Shown here one piece after another: positions 1 through 5,060 of a stretch of DNA of 5,060 nt. The translations under genes and the position numbers were made by a program. Origin of the DNA: Chloroflexota bacterium (GTDB taxonomy: Bacteria > Chloroflexota > Anaerolineae > Aggregatilineales > UBA2796); the NCBI GenBank assembly GCA_003695215.1, contig RFIM01000151.1, positions 1 to 5,060 of the forward strand, given 5' to 3'. Under the pieces are notes generated by a model. That model did not search any database, had not been told where the DNA came from, and saw only the letters and a list, made by a program, of their open reading frames with translations. Each line of letters begins with the position of its first letter. Position 1 is the stretch's first letter.

Positions 1-80
1 CCCAGCAGGATTTTGATTGGCTCTTGTCGTCGCTCGTCTAGCCATTTCAGGCGCTCTCGTATTTCAGTCAAGCATATCAC
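1..80 (-). CDS. Possible N-terminus of a divergent gene, cut by the left edge
   Basis: The minus strand is open from position 80 to the window edge. Starting at GTG 80-78 the 26 readable codons begin V/M-I-C-L-T-E-I-R-E-R and continue through W-L-D-E-R-R to an I-K-I-L-L end, a charged amphipathic run that looks like real protein. AAGG at 90-87 sits 6 nt upstream of this GTG; a TTG at 71-69 is an alternative start with no ribosome binding site. The frame stays open further upstream, so the start is not fixed by a stop codon. A competing minus frame starting with ATG at 46-44 is also open but gives an unconvincing Arg/Thr/Ala-rich peptide. Family and function cannot be told from so few residues. 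If real, the gene is transcribed divergently from the isomerase and shares the 81-171 control region. Confidence 0.35.
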   Translation of the reverse strand, partial: MICLTEIRERLKWLDERRQEPIKILL

Positions 81-104
81 GAAGCGCCTTGAGTTTACCA
101 CATT

Positions 105-120
105 TAGAACAGTTATTCTA
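105..120. promoter_or_regulatory. Dyad TAGAA-N6-TTCTA, possible operator between divergent genes
   Basis: TAGAA at 105-109 and TTCTA at 116-120 form a perfect 5-bp inverted repeat with a 6-nt centre. It lies 3 bp upstream of the -35 element of the rightward promoter and upstream of the possible leftward gene, a position suited to a regulator acting on both. Its inner part, GAAC-AGTT-ATTC at 107-118, differs by one base from the GAAC-N4-GTTC core of the Gram-positive-type LexA box. That resemblance is suggestive only: a 5-bp arm can arise by chance and the arm beyond it does not extend. Confidence 0.25.
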
Positions 121-123
121 GTG

Positions 124-153
124 TTGGCGTGCGCGCTTGGAGAGGCTTATACT
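124..153 (+). promoter_or_regulatory. Sigma-70-type promoter for the isomerase gene
   Basis: TTGGCG at 124-129 (4 of 6 matches to TTGACA) and TATACT at 148-153 (5 of 6 matches to TATAAT) are separated by 18 bp. Transcription would begin near position 160, giving a short leader of about 12 nt that holds just the purine-rich Shine-Dalgarno stretch at 161-168 before the ATG at 172. The call rests on consensus similarity and position only. Confidence 0.45.
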
Positions 154-171
154 CGCAGACGAGGAGAGAGA

Positions 172-907
172 ATGCCTGAATTAGCACTGCAACTGTATTC
201 AGTTCGGGAAGCGCTGGCGAGCGACTTTGAAGGCACGCTACGCCGCGTCGCTGCAATCGGTTATCGCGCTGTGGAGACAGCAGGCTTGTATGGCGGCACG
301 CCTGAGCGCACTGCGCGCTTGTTCGAATCGCTAGGGCTGCGCGCGATTGCCGCGCACGTCGGCTTGCCGCTCGGCGCTCAGAAGAGCGCCGTCCTGGAGC
401 TGCTCGAGGCGCTCAAAATCAACACGCTGGTCTGCCCGTGGCAGCCACCAGAGTTTTTCCGCAGCGCTGATGGCCTTCAGCGCATCTGCGATTTGCTGAA
501 CGCAGCGCACAGCGAGCTTCAAGCGCACGGGCTACGCCTTGCCTATCACAACCATCACTTCGAGTGCCTGCCGCTGCCTGATGGCAGCCTGCCGCTGCTG
601 CGCCTGGGCCCAAGGCACAGCGCCTGAGATTCTCTTCGAGCTTGATACCTACTGGGCGCATGTGGCAGGCGCTAGCGTGCCCGAGCTGCTCTCTCAGCTT
701 GAAGGGCGCGCTGCGTTGCTGCACTTGAAAGACGGCGATGGCAGCTTGGAGGCGCCGATGGTCGCGCTTGGCGAAGGCGTGATGGACTTCCCTGCTATTT
801 TGGGCCAGAGCCGCGCACAGGCGTGGATCGTCGAGCTGGATCGCTGTGACGGCGATATGTTGGCGGCTGTGGCGCGCAGTTTTGCCTACTTGCAAGGCTT
901 CGTGTAG
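172..907 (+). pseudogene. Sugar phosphate isomerase/epimerase (TIM barrel), frameshifted
   Basis: The product resembles the xylose-isomerase-like TIM-barrel family (AP endonuclease 2 superfamily), cytoplasmic enzymes that isomerise or epimerise sugars or inositol derivatives with a divalent metal; the substrate cannot be told. The start is ATG 172, because GAGGAGAG at 161-168 precedes it and homology begins here (M-P-E-L-A-L-Q-L-Y-S-V-R). Reading from 172 hits TGA at 625-627 after 151 residues, but the next frame carries on the same family, starting near A-Q-G-T-A-P-E-I, to TAG at 905-907. Deleting one base from GGGCCC (606-611) rejoins them into 244 residues, near the lower end of the family's size. 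In that repaired protein Y-H-N-H lies at 125-128, E-L-D at 156-158, H-L-K-D at 184-187 and V-E-L-D at 220-223; D158, H184 and E221 are the likely metal ligands by family analogy. Both halves keep coding character, so the lesion is very recent or a sequencing/assembly error. The gene ends 2 nt from the convergent rlmB. Confidence 0.8.
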
Positions 908-909
908 CT

Positions 910-1683
910 TCAGCGCGCTCGATCAGCGTGTGCCCAGCCCTGCCAGCCACGCGCCTGCCAGGCTGCGTAGAGGGCCACAGCCCCGGCGGTGGCGACGTTC
1001 AAGCTCTCGACGTGACCGCGCATGGGCAGCGTGAGCAGCAAATCGCAGGTATCGCGCACCAAGCGGCGCATGCCTTCGCCTTCGCTGCCCAAGACCAAAC
1101 CGAGCGCGATATTCAGATCGGCGCGATCGATCGGCAAGATGTTCGGCGCCACATCCAAGCCTGCTAACCACAGGCCTTGCTCCTTCAAGCGCTTCATCGT
1201 CTGCACCAGATTGGTCACTTGGACGATGTTCAAATGCTCAGTGGCGCCTGAGGAAGCGTTGACCACAGCAGGCGTGATGCCGACGCCGCGCCGATCTTGG
1301 AGCACTACGCCATGCACACCGACTGCATCGGCTGTGCGCAGCAACGTGCCGACGTTCTGCGGATCTTGCAGCAAGTCCAGCAGCAGCACGAAAGGCTTCT
1401 CGCCTTTTGCCTCAGCGAGCTGGAAAATTTGCTCCAGCTCGGCGTACTGATACTCGCCGACGCGTAAGACGACGCCTTGATGGTTGCCGCCTCGGGCTAG
1501 ATCGTCCATCATGCGGCGTGGTATGCGCTTGATAGGCAGGCCGCGTTCTTCGGCCATAGCCAGGATGTCGTTGATCACGCCGCGCTCTTCCACGCCTTCA
1601 GCGAGGATCAGCTGCTGCAGGCTGCGCCGAGCGGCGCGCAGCGTCTCCAGAACTGCCCAACGGCCGAAAATCACCTCAGCCAT
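910..1683 (-). CDS. rlmB: 23S rRNA 2'-O-ribose methyltransferase RlmB (TrmH/SpoU family)
   Basis: This SPOUT-class enzyme transfers a methyl group from S-adenosylmethionine to a 2'-OH of 23S rRNA (G2251 in E. coli) in the peptidyl-transferase centre. The 257-residue length fits the family. Residues 1-80 form the small substrate-binding domain, starting I-F-G-R-W-A-V and ending with the typical N-H-Q-G-V-V (67-72). The knotted catalytic domain shows motif 1 at 103-126 (D-P-Q-N-V-G-T-L-L-R-T-A-D-A; N110 and catalytic R116), motif 2 at 196-205 (L-V-L-G-S-E-G-E-G-M; E201) and motif 3 at 219-239 (L-P-M-R-G-H-V-E-S-L-N-V; S227, N229), which builds the cofactor pocket. A GTG at 1689 would overlap the cysS stop as GTGA, but the Shine-Dalgarno GGAG (1692-1689) overlaps that GTG and lies 5 nt before ATG 1683, so ATG is preferred. 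It is cotranscribed behind cysS. A related TrmH-family target (tRNA Gm18 or another rRNA site) is less likely given this domain layout. Confidence 0.93.
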   Translation of the reverse strand: MAEVIFGRWAVLETLRAARRSLQQLILAEGVEERGVINDILAMAEERGLPIKRIPRRMMDDLARGGNHQGVVLRVGEYQYAELEQIFQLAEAKGEKPFVLLLDLLQDPQNVGTLLRTADAVGVHGVVLQDRRGVGITPAVVNASSGATEHLNIVQVTNLVQTMKRLKEQGLWLAGLDVAPNILPIDRADLNIALGLVLGSEGEGMRRLVRDTCDLLLTLPMRGHVESLNVATAGAVALYAAWQARGWQGWAHADRAR

Positions 1684-1685
1684 GC

Positions 1686-3125
1686 TCACTCCAGACGGTA
1701 GGTTGTGCCTTCGGGACGGTCTTCGAGGATCACGCCGAGCGCCTTGAGCTGATCGCGGATTTGATCGGCGCGGGCGAAGTTTTTCTCAGCGCGCGCTTGG
1801 GCCCGTATTTCGATCAGCAGGCGGATCAGGCCGTCGGTCAGGCGCATATCGATGCTGTGCGCCTCGCCTTGCGGAATGATGCCGAGAACTTGCCCGCCGA
1901 AGTCGCTGTAAAGCGCGTCAATCGCCATCAAGGTGGCTTTGTTGAGCGGCTCGCCGCTGTTGAGCAGCTTGTTGACCTCGCCCGTGAAGGTTTGTAGGGC
2001 CGCTAGCGCATTCGGCGCGTTGAAGTCATCGTCCATAGCGGCGATGCACTGCGCCCGATGCGCTTCAACGACCTGGGCGAAGGCGTTCTCGCCCGCCTCA
2101 GGCGCGCTGCGCAGCCGATTGCGCACTGCGCGCGCGGCGCTCACCAGGCGTTCCCAGCCGCGCTCAGCCGCTTGCAAGGCTTCGTCGCTGAAGTCGATCG
2201 GATTGGTGTAATGGGACTGGAAGATGAAGGTGCGGATGACTTCAGGGCGGTAGCGCGCCAGCGCATCCTTGATTGTCACGAAGTTGCCCAGCGATTTGGA
2301 CATCTTCTGCCCATTGACGGTCAGGCTGCCGACCAAGAGCCAATATCGGGCGAAGGGCACGCCATTGGCCGCCTCGCTCTGAGCGATCTCGCATTCGTTG
2401 TGCGGGAAGATGTTGTCGATGCCGCCGCCGTGAATATCGAAGGTCTCGCCCAGATACTTGCGCGACATGGCTGAGCATTCAATGTGCCAGCCCGGATAGC
2501 CGCGTCCCCATGGGCTATTCCACTGCAGGATATGCTCTGGCGGCGCGAAAATCCAGAGCGCGAAGTCCTCAGGATTGCGCTTGCCGCTGCCTTTCAAGGT
2601 GCGCGAGCCTGCGGCCTGCTCTTCCAGGCGCCGATTGGAGAGCTTGCCGTACTCGGGCCAGCTAGTCACATCAAAATAGACGGCATCTTCGGCCACATAG
2701 GCATGCCCTTTGCGCAGCAAGGTCTCGATCATCTCGATCTGCTCAGGGATGTGAGCGCTAGCGCGCGGGCTGATATCAGGGCGCACCACGCCGAGCGCGT
2801 CCATATCGGCGAAGTAGCTGCGCGTGTAGGTCTCCACAATTTGCATCGGCAGGGCAGAGGCTTGGCGCGCCTTTTTCAAAATGCGATCTTCGCCGCTCTC
2901 CAGCAAATGGCCGACGTCGGTCAAGTTCTGCACGTACAGCACGTCATAGCCGCTGAAGCGCAGATAGCGCACGATCATATCGAATGAGATGTAGGCTTTG
3001 GCATGGCCGAGATGCGAATGATCGTAGACGGTCGGCCCGCAGACGTACATATTGACTTTGCCTTCATGCATCGGCACAAAGTCGACTTTTTCGCGCTGTA
3101 GCACGTTATAAACGCGCAAAGGCAT
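1686..3125 (-). CDS. cysS: Cysteinyl-tRNA synthetase
   Basis: This class I aminoacyl-tRNA synthetase charges tRNA-Cys with cysteine using ATP in the cytoplasm. The 479-residue product is full length (family about 460-490). The Rossmann catalytic domain carries C-G-P-T-V-Y at 29-34, the HIGH signature as H-L-G-H at 38-41, and K-M-S-K-S at 274-278. By alignment with the E. coli enzyme the zinc ligands are C29, C217 (in W-H-I-E-C-S-A-M), H242 and E246 (in F-P-H-N-E-C-E-I-A-Q), all present. The anticodon-binding helical region follows from about 310, and the C-terminal segment from about 440 (A-E-K-N-F-A-R-A-D-Q-I-R) is the usual CysRS ending. ATG 3125 is chosen because AGGAG (3139-3135) lies 9 nt upstream and the conserved N-terminus (M-P-L-R-V-Y-N) begins there; an in-frame TTG at 3179 would add 18 unlike residues and include the promoter -10. 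rlmB follows immediately. The variants G-G-G-I-D-N-I and H-N-E-C-E, instead of E. coli G-G-G-S-D-L and H-H-E-N-E, hint at a Chloroflexota-type enzyme. Confidence 0.97.
   Translation of the reverse strand: MPLRVYNVLQREKVDFVPMHEGKVNMYVCGPTVYDHSHLGHAKAYISFDMIVRYLRFSGYDVLYVQNLTDVGHLLESGEDRILKKARQASALPMQIVETYTRSYFADMDALGVVRPDISPRASAHIPEQIEMIETLLRKGHAYVAEDAVYFDVTSWPEYGKLSNRRLEEQAAGSRTLKGSGKRNPEDFALWIFAPPEHILQWNSPWGRGYPGWHIECSAMSRKYLGETFDIHGGGIDNIFPHNECEIAQSEAANGVPFARYWLLVGSLTVNGQKMSKSLGNFVTIKDALARYRPEVIRTFIFQSHYTNPIDFSDEALQAAERGWERLVSAARAVRNRLRSAPEAGENAFAQVVEAHRAQCIAAMDDDFNAPNALAALQTFTGEVNKLLNSGEPLNKATLMAIDALYSDFGGQVLGIIPQGEAHSIDMRLTDGLIRLLIEIRAQARAEKNFARADQIRDQLKALGVILEDRPEGTTYRLE
1689..1692 (-). 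promoter_or_regulatory. Shine-Dalgarno site that decides the rlmB start
   Basis: GGAG on the minus strand lies 5 nt from ATG 1683-1681, inside the last codons of cysS. The alternative GTG at 1689-1687 uses the last G of this same element, so the site cannot serve it. Ribosomes ending cysS at TGA 1688-1686 stop 2 nt before the ATG, which favours translational coupling. Confidence 0.6.
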
Positions 3126-3127
3126 AG

Positions 3128-3140
3128 CAGGAAACTCCTG
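3128..3140 (-). promoter_or_regulatory. Small hairpin enclosing the cysS ribosome binding site
   Basis: On the cysS mRNA strand CAGGA (3140-3136) and TCCTG (3132-3128) are perfect complements with a 3-nt loop, GTT. The Shine-Dalgarno AGGAG (3139-3135) lies in the 5' arm and loop, so folding would hide it. Five base pairs are only marginally stable, so this may modulate initiation weakly (for example with temperature) or be coincidence. Confidence 0.3.
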
Positions 3141-3167
3141 AATGGTGGGAAGCGAAGCGCCTGGCCT

Positions 3168-3176
3168 ATTGTACCA
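3168..3176 (-). promoter_or_regulatory. Extended -10 promoter for cysS-rlmB
   Basis: TACAAT at 3173-3168 (5 of 6 matches to TATAAT) is preceded directly by TGG (3176-3174), giving the TGn extended -10 form that can work without a good -35. Indeed no convincing -35 is present 16-18 bp upstream, where the terminator T-run lies. Transcription would start near 3161, leaving a leader of about 35 nt before ATG 3125, too short for a T-box or other amino-acid-sensing leader. Confidence 0.5.
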
Positions 3177-3190
3177 CAAAGCGGCGCGCC

Positions 3191-3227
3191 AAAACGCTGT
3201 GTGAGATGGCGATGCATCTCACACAGC
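3191..3227 (-). terminator. Rho-independent terminator of the secreted peptidase operon
   Basis: A perfect 13-bp inverted repeat (3196-3208 with 3215-3227) encloses a 6-nt loop and, read on the minus strand, is followed by G and then four T (3194-3191). It begins 6 nt after the stop codon of the upstream gene (3236-3234). The stem is strong and the T-run short. It separates that gene from the cysS promoter starting about 15 nt later. Confidence 0.75.
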
Positions 3228-3269
3228 TTGAGCTCAACGGCGCGGCGTCGGCTCGTAAGTGGGCGTTGG
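3217..3269. repeat. Direct repeat copy 1: gene 3'-end and flank shared with 4483-4532
   Basis: The segment covers the last codons of the 3234-4466 gene plus its 3' flank. Positions 3237-3269 match 4500-4532 at 30 of 33 bases, and the flanking 11-mer TCTCACACAGC (3217-3227) is identical at 4483-4493, in the same order relative to each stop codon. In this copy the 11-mer is the distal part of the terminator stem's plus-strand right arm, and a 6-nt insertion (3228-3233) separates it from the stop codon. Confidence 0.65.
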
Positions 3270-4466
3270 CGGCAGGAAGAAAGGCAGGGTTGGCAGCGGC
3301 GTCGGCACTTCAGGGTTAATCGCGCCTAGCCAGGTGCGGAATTCAGTTTCCATCTCAATGAACGGCTTGTTGGCGATTGCCTCAAGCGCGGCGCGCTGCG
3401 GCCTGCCACTGCGCACGAGCTCCCAGGTGCGGCGATGCGCATCCGCGCCATAGGTCTCGGTCAGCCAGACCCAGAACATGTAGCCGACGTCATAAGCCTC
3501 GCGGCCGCCTGGCCCTTGCTCCTGCAGTGTCGGCAGGCGGCCTTCACGCGCCATTCGGCGCACGCGCCGCTCGATGCGCGGGCCGCTGTTGCGTTCGAAG
3601 AACGTCGCGCTGCCTTCGATGAACCAGGTCAGGCCTGAAGTGCCGCCGTTGGCGTACTGATACAAATGCGCCACTTCGTGCGGAATGGTGTCGTTTGCCA
3701 CTTCCTCAACAGGCTGAATGAACGGATCGTAGACCTGCGCCGTAGCGCCCCAGGATTGGCTAGTCTGCCCGACCACCACTAGGCCGCCGCCGACTGTGCC
3801 GCGCCCAGGCGACCACTCCGCCCAGGTCTGGAAATCGGCGTAGATGATGGCGCGCGGCTTGTAGCCGAGCGGATTGGCCCAGTTCTGCTCGTAGAAAGCG
3901 CGTTGCTTTTCCATTGCGGCGATAGTCAGTGGCCCAACTTCATCAGGCACGCCTTCTTGCCAGAAGACGATGATGTCGTCTGATTCTAAGCGGCTCCACT
4001 TGCGCGTGTTATCGGCGTACTCGGCGTATTGACGCGGCGTCTCATACAGATTGCCCGACTCATCCTCCAGCAGCCACCAGTATTCAACGCCTGCCCATTG
4101 CGGCACAGCATCGCCGGGCGTCTTCTCCCAGACTGCCGTCATCTTTGTGCCGCTCTCATCAATGGTCGCCAATCGGCGCGTGCGGCTGCTGACAGGTGAG
4201 TGGCGCCACAAGACGGCGGCGCTCACGATTTTGCCGCCGCTGCTAGTTGCCTCAAGGGTGAAGCTGAAGCCTTTTGGGAAGTTGCTCTCAAAGGTGCTGC
4301 TGTGGATCGTCCACTGGGCGTTGCCGCCATTGTTGGTCGGGCTAGGCGGCGGCGTTGCCGTGGCCAGGAAGCTGCTCTGCCCTATAGCAGGCACGCCCAC
4401 GACGATCAGCGCGCCGATCAGCAGCAGCGCTAACCAACTGAACACCATCTCGCGTTTGAACATCAT
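3234..4466 (-). CDS. Secreted HEXXH metallopeptidase-like protein (peptidase MA-like) with Ig-like N-domain and PT-rich tail
   Basis: A 410-residue exported protein. Residues 1-30 are a signal peptide: K4-R5, a hydrophobic core at 8-25, and a plausible cut after A27-I28-G29. A Pro/Thr/Asn/Gly linker (36-50) leads to a beta-rich domain (about 51-155) like the Ig-like modules in front of Chloroflexota peptidase MA-type proteins. The C-terminal region holds I-P-H-E-V-A-H (H263, E264, H267) and W-F-I-E-G (E284, 17 residues later), the zinc ligands and catalytic Glu expected of a gluzincin, then helices to F-R-T-W-L-G (376-381). The tail (387-410) is Pro/Thr-rich without LPXTG or a membrane anchor. 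ATG 4466 has GGAG at 4476-4473, 6 nt upstream; ATG 4463 is a close alternative. It lies 27 nt behind a paralogue and ends in a terminator. Zinc peptidase activity is inferred from motifs; substrate unknown. It could also be a non-proteolytic cell-surface protein. Confidence 0.82.
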   Translation of the reverse strand: MMFKREMVFSWLALLLIGALIVVGVPAIGQSSFLATATPPPSPTNNGGNAQWTIHSSTFESNFPKGFSFTLEATSSGGKIVSAAVLWRHSPVSSRTRRLATIDESGTKMTAVWEKTPGDAVPQWAGVEYWWLLEDESGNLYETPRQYAEYADNTRKWSRLESDDIIVFWQEGVPDEVGPLTIAAMEKQRAFYEQNWANPLGYKPRAIIYADFQTWAEWSPGRGTVGGGLVVVGQTSQSWGATAQVYDPFIQPVEEVANDTIPHEVAHLYQYANGGTSGLTWFIEGSATFFERNSGPRIERRVRRMAREGRLPTLQEQGPGGREAYDVGYMFWVWLTETYGADAHRRTWELVRSGRPQRAALEAIANKPFIEMETEFRTWLGAINPEVPTPLPTLPFFLPPTPTYEPTPRR

Positions 4467-4482
4467 AAGTCACTCCACTCAT

Positions 4483-4532
4483 TCTCACACAGCTCACGGA
4501 CGGGGCGGCGTCGGCTCGTGAGTCGGCGTTGG
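4483..4532. repeat. Direct repeat copy 2: gene 3'-end and flank shared with 3217-3269
   Basis: Positions 4500-4532 encode the P-T-P-T-H-E-P-T-P-P-R tail of the right-edge gene and match 3237-3269 at 30 of 33 bases. The flank 4483-4493 holds the identical 11-mer TCTCACACAGC, but here its complementary partner arm is missing, so no hairpin forms and transcription can run on into the next gene. Confidence 0.65.
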
Positions 4533-5060
4533 GAAGAAAAATAGCGTCGGCGTTGGCACAAAGGTCGGCGGAATCTCGCGCAGGCCGAGCCATTCGCGCC
4601 AAGCGATCTCGTAAGCGTCCAAGCTCAAGCCTGTGACGCTGCGCAGCGCCGCCTCGAAGGTCTTGCCTTCTTTAACCAGGCGAATGATCGCGCCGAGGCT
4701 TTCCAAGCCCCAACGCTGGTACAAGAAAGCCACCAGCGAAGCCGCTTGAGCGTACCAGTCGCGCACGCGCGGCAGGTCGTTGCGCCCAATGATGGTGCGC
4801 GCATCCATCACAGCGAGCCGCTCCAGCTGACCTGACTGCGCCAAAGTGCGCACGCGATCGATGGCTTCCTCAAGGCCTTCCAGCTCGTTATTCACGGCTT
4901 GCCCTTCGTTGAACCAGATCGGAATGGCACTGGTACGCGATCCCATCCAATAGTTCAAGAAGGCGTGCGCCAACTCGTGCGGAATCAACTGATTGAAGAA
5001 CCAGCGGCGGCGCTCAGCGGCAACTTGCGCCTGGCAAGCGGCATCGCAGTTGACTATGGA
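4494..5060 (-). CDS. Peptidase MA-like HEXXH protein, C-terminal part, cut by the right edge
   Basis: The frame is open to position 5060, so 188 C-terminal residues are visible and the start lies outside; a TTG at 4988 is an internal leucine codon, not a start. Counting from the edge, C5-D-A-A-C9 is followed by I-P-H-E-L-A-H (H28, E29, H32) and W-F-N-E-G (E52, 20 residues after H32), the same gluzincin-type signature as the next gene. A helical region runs through Y-A-Q-A-A-S-L-V-A-F-L-Y-Q-R-W-G to W-R-E-W-L-G, where the domain ends in both proteins, and then a Pro/Thr/Phe tail ends P-T-P-T-H-E-P-T-P-P-R-P. The two products are clear but strongly diverged paralogues with near-identical tails. 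The two close cysteines could form a disulfide, which would suit an exported protein; the signal peptide, if any, is outside the window. The 27-nt gap to the next gene without a terminator indicates cotranscription. Activity and substrate are inferred from motifs only. Confidence 0.82.
   Translation of the reverse strand, partial: SIVNCDAACQAQVAAERRRWFFNQLIPHELAHAFLNYWMGSRTSAIPIWFNEGQAVNNELEGLEEAIDRVRTLAQSGQLERLAVMDARTIIGRNDLPRVRDWYAQAASLVAFLYQRWGLESLGAIIRLVKEGKTFEAALRSVTGLSLDAYEIAWREWLGLREIPPTFVPTPTLFFFPTPTHEPTPPRP

Noticed and set aside
13..171. N-terminal extension of the isomerase from a TTG at 13
   Set aside because: The added 53 residues are Arg/Ser-rich and unlike the family. The promoter -10 and the Shine-Dalgarno site lie inside this stretch, just before ATG 172.
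2058..2987. Two plus-strand frames (2058-2474 and 2484-2987) of 138 and 167 codons opposite cysS
   Set aside because: They lie wholly inside cysS, whose full set of synthetase motifs is present. They show no recognisable domain and no credible ribosome binding site; GC-rich codon structure opens opposite-strand frames.
3126..3179. Upstream TTG start for cysS
   Set aside because: It has no homology to CysRS N-termini and would place the TACAAT -10 element inside the coding region.
3126..3233. T-box riboswitch upstream of cysS
   Set aside because: The leader between the -10 element and the start codon is about 35 nt, far too short, and the only large hairpin upstream is the preceding operon's terminator.
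3237..3300. LPXTG or other cell-wall sorting signal in the PT-rich tails
   Set aside because: Neither tail has LPXTG, a hydrophobic anchor or a positively charged end of that type; they end in plain Pro/Arg residues.
3380..3450. GCGC/CGCG-rich stretches as repeats or methylation islands
   Set aside because: Such words are scattered throughout the window and follow from GC content and Ala/Arg codon choice; no regular spacing or array was seen.
4051..4521. Plus-strand frame of 156 codons opposite the secreted peptidase gene
   Set aside because: It mirrors the signal peptide and Ig-like region of the minus gene, is Ser/Pro-rich and low in complexity, and has no family resemblance.
4494..4988. 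Separate 164-residue gene starting at 4988
   Set aside because: The codon at 4988 is TTG within Q-L-I-P-H-E-L-A-H, directly before the active-site motif, and the frame continues open to the window edge, so it is the 3' part of a longer gene.

Overview
The window looks like a chromosomal stretch of a GC-rich bacterium, most likely a Chloroflexota (Anaerolineae/Chloroflexia-like) lineage. This is inferred from the two secreted HEXXH proteins with Pro/Thr-rich 'PTPT' tails, one of them with an Ig-like N-terminal domain, a style I associate with that phylum, and from the 'GGxDNIFPHxEcE' variant of the CysRS zinc region. There is no 16S rRNA or other decisive marker, so the taxon is a moderate-confidence guess.

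Layout, left to right. At the left edge (1-80, minus) is the possible N-terminus of a divergent gene that runs off the window. The 80-171 intergenic region holds a 16-bp dyad (105-120) and a good promoter (124-153) facing right. The plus-strand gene at 172-907 is a sugar phosphate isomerase/epimerase (TIM barrel) broken by one extra base in GGGCCC (606-611). It converges, with a 2-nt gap, on a minus-strand block: cysS (start 3125) followed by rlmB (910-1683), which are almost certainly cotranscribed. cysS has its own extended -10 promoter (3168-3176) just downstream of a terminator (3191-3227). That terminator ends a second minus-strand unit: a secreted gluzincin-like protein (3234-4466), preceded after 27 nt by a paralogue (4494 to beyond 5060) that is cut by the right edge.

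How the parts work together. cysS-rlmB is a translation module: Cys-tRNA synthesis plus 23S rRNA 2'-O-methylation. It matches the conserved cysS/rlmB neighbourhood of Firmicutes, but without the Mini-ribonuclease III gene usually found between them there. The two peptidase-like genes form a small export operon of diverged paralogues whose C-terminal tails remain 30/33 identical at DNA level and share 3' flanking sequence, a visible scar of tandem duplication or of local homogenisation. The isomerase is metabolic and unrelated to its neighbours.

No tRNA, rRNA, CRISPR array, insertion sequence, phage gene or recognisable defence system was seen, and there is no gene-free stretch above 300 bases. 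The points most worth checking are the isomerase frameshift and the tandem secreted metalloprotein pair with its conserved tail. I do not see convincing evidence of a wholly new system.
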